Source: Pigmentiphaga sp. NML080357 (GTDB lineage: Bacteria; Pseudomonadota; Gammaproteobacteria; Burkholderiales; Burkholderiaceae_B). From it: a stretch of 58,174 nt of DNA. Positions 57,530 through 58,174 of this stretch are shown piece by piece. A model generated the notes under the pieces. The model did not search any database. It saw nothing but the letters and a program-made list of their open reading frames with translations, and was not told the origin of the DNA. Location of the stretch: contig NZ_NINW01000018.1 in assembly GCF_002188465.1 (NCBI RefSeq), positions 1 through 58,174 of the forward strand, in the 5' to 3' direction. The number at the start of each line of letters is the position of its first letter. The stretch's first letter is position 1. Made by a program: the position numbers and the translations under genes.

Positions 57530-58174
57530 TGGGTCTAGTGAGACTTTCTTAAATTGCTACACTGTTGCTACCGCTGGCGCCAGCGAAGCACCGGCGCCAC
57601 AACCCAAGAAAGCGGTAATAGACCCAGGATGCGGTCCTGGCCTAGTGAGACTTTCTTAAATTGCTACACCGTTGCTATAGCTGGCGCCAGCGAAGCACCG
57701 GCGCCACAACCCAAGAAAGCGGTACTAGACCCAGGATGCGATCCTGGGTCTAGTGAGACTTTCTTAAATTGCTACACCGTTGCTATAGCTGGCGCCAGCG
57801 AAGCACCGGCGCCACAACCCAAGAAAGCGGTACTAGACCCAGGATGCGGTCCTGGGTCTAGTGAGACTTTCTTAAATTGCTACACCGTTGCTATAGCTGG
57901 CGCCAGCGAAGCACCGGCGCCACAACCCAAGAAAGCGGTACTAGACCCAGGATGCGATCCTGGGTCTAGTGAGACTTTCTTAAATTGCTACACCGTTGCT
58001 ACCGCTGGCGCCAGCGAAGCACCGGCGCCACAACCCAAGAAAGCGGTACTAGACCCAGGATGCGGTCCTGGGTCTAGTGAGACTTTCTTAAATTGCTACA
58101 CCGTTGCTACCGCTGGCGCCAGCGAAGCACCGGCGCCACAACCCAAGAAAGCGGTACTAGACCCAGGATGCGAT
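57528..58174. repeat. Tandem array of six 108-bp palindromic units, continuing past the window
   Basis: Units begin at 57528, 57636 (107 bp, one-base deletion), 57743, 57851, 57959 and 58067; the window ends exactly at the sixth unit's end. In each, CCTGGGTCTAGT (unit 1-12) pairs with ACTAGACCCAGG (90-101) and CTTTCTT (17-23) with AAGAAAG (79-85). The centre has the palindrome CTGGCGCCAG (47-56). Unit ends read GCGGT, GCGAT alternately through all six. Copies 2-4 have GCTATAG where 1, 5 and 6 have GCTACCG. No spacers vary, so it is not a CRISPR. Confidence 0.92.

Noticed and set aside
57528-58174. CRISPR array
   Set aside because: Whole 108-bp units are repeated without variable spacers, and no cas genes are present.

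Overview
The window is a high-GC beta-proteobacterial chromosome segment, most like Bordetella/Achromobacter (Alcaligenaceae). The evidence is the three Bug-type tricarboxylate-binding receptors, a complete nuoA-N operon followed by a DUF2818 gene, the pyrG-kdsA-eno-ftsB order, the gmk-rpoZ-spoT operon, and a hemO-hmuTUV haem cassette. This placement is inference from gene content and order; no database was searched.

Layout. 1-130: right end of an IS5-like element whose edge abuts the next gene's stop codon. 125-4828: minus-strand catabolic cassette (small unknown protein, Bug receptor, UbiD-type decarboxylase, second Bug receptor, alpha/beta hydrolase), with a divergent AraC regulator at 4924. 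5790-9388: UdgX-type uracil-DNA glycosylase, a YciE/DUF892 ferritin-like protein, a small disordered protein, an SDR with a membrane tail, and a beta-hydroxyacid dehydrogenase. 9547-11211: a chemoreceptor. 11579-27251: NADH:quinone oxidoreductase operon nuoABCDEFGHIJKLMN, then DUF2818 and a Nudix ADP-sugar pyrophosphatase. 27276-30125: ketopantoate-reductase-like enzyme, third Bug receptor, peroxiredoxin-like protein. 30133-30380: a very large imperfect palindrome between convergent genes. 30410-36274: malate synthase G, then divergently the haem oxygenase and haem ABC importer in a translationally coupled operon. 36364-40310: ETF-quinone oxidoreductase, 3-oxoacid CoA-transferase A/B subunits, a putative secreted protein. 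40319-40640: a composite intergenic repeat. 40746-45020: pyrG, kdsA, eno, ftsB. 45041-46888: an atypical SDR and its divergent HTH regulator, with two matching operator-like sites between them. 46902-51564: orphan TadE-like protein, Hsp33, DUF455 ferritin-like protein, acyl-CoA-synthetase-like protein with degenerate signature motifs. 51759-56701 and 56739-57380: alpha/beta hydrolase, PHP phosphoesterase, greB; convergent spoT, rpoZ, gmk.

The most unusual structure is at the right end: six tandem copies of a 108-bp unit (57528-58174) running off the window. Each unit contains nested inverted repeats, and the copies alternate a single base at the unit junction. A diverged single copy lies upstream of pyrG (40461-40569). 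Both are preceded by the same 31-bp GC-rich module, which also occurs downstream of the CoA-transferase A gene (38899-38929). This looks like an undescribed interspersed palindromic repeat family that has expanded in tandem at one locus.

Functionally the window is mostly housekeeping: respiration (complex I, ETF-QO), glyoxylate and ketone-body metabolism, cell-envelope precursors, stringent response and transcription. Accessory uptake and catabolic genes sit at its edges.
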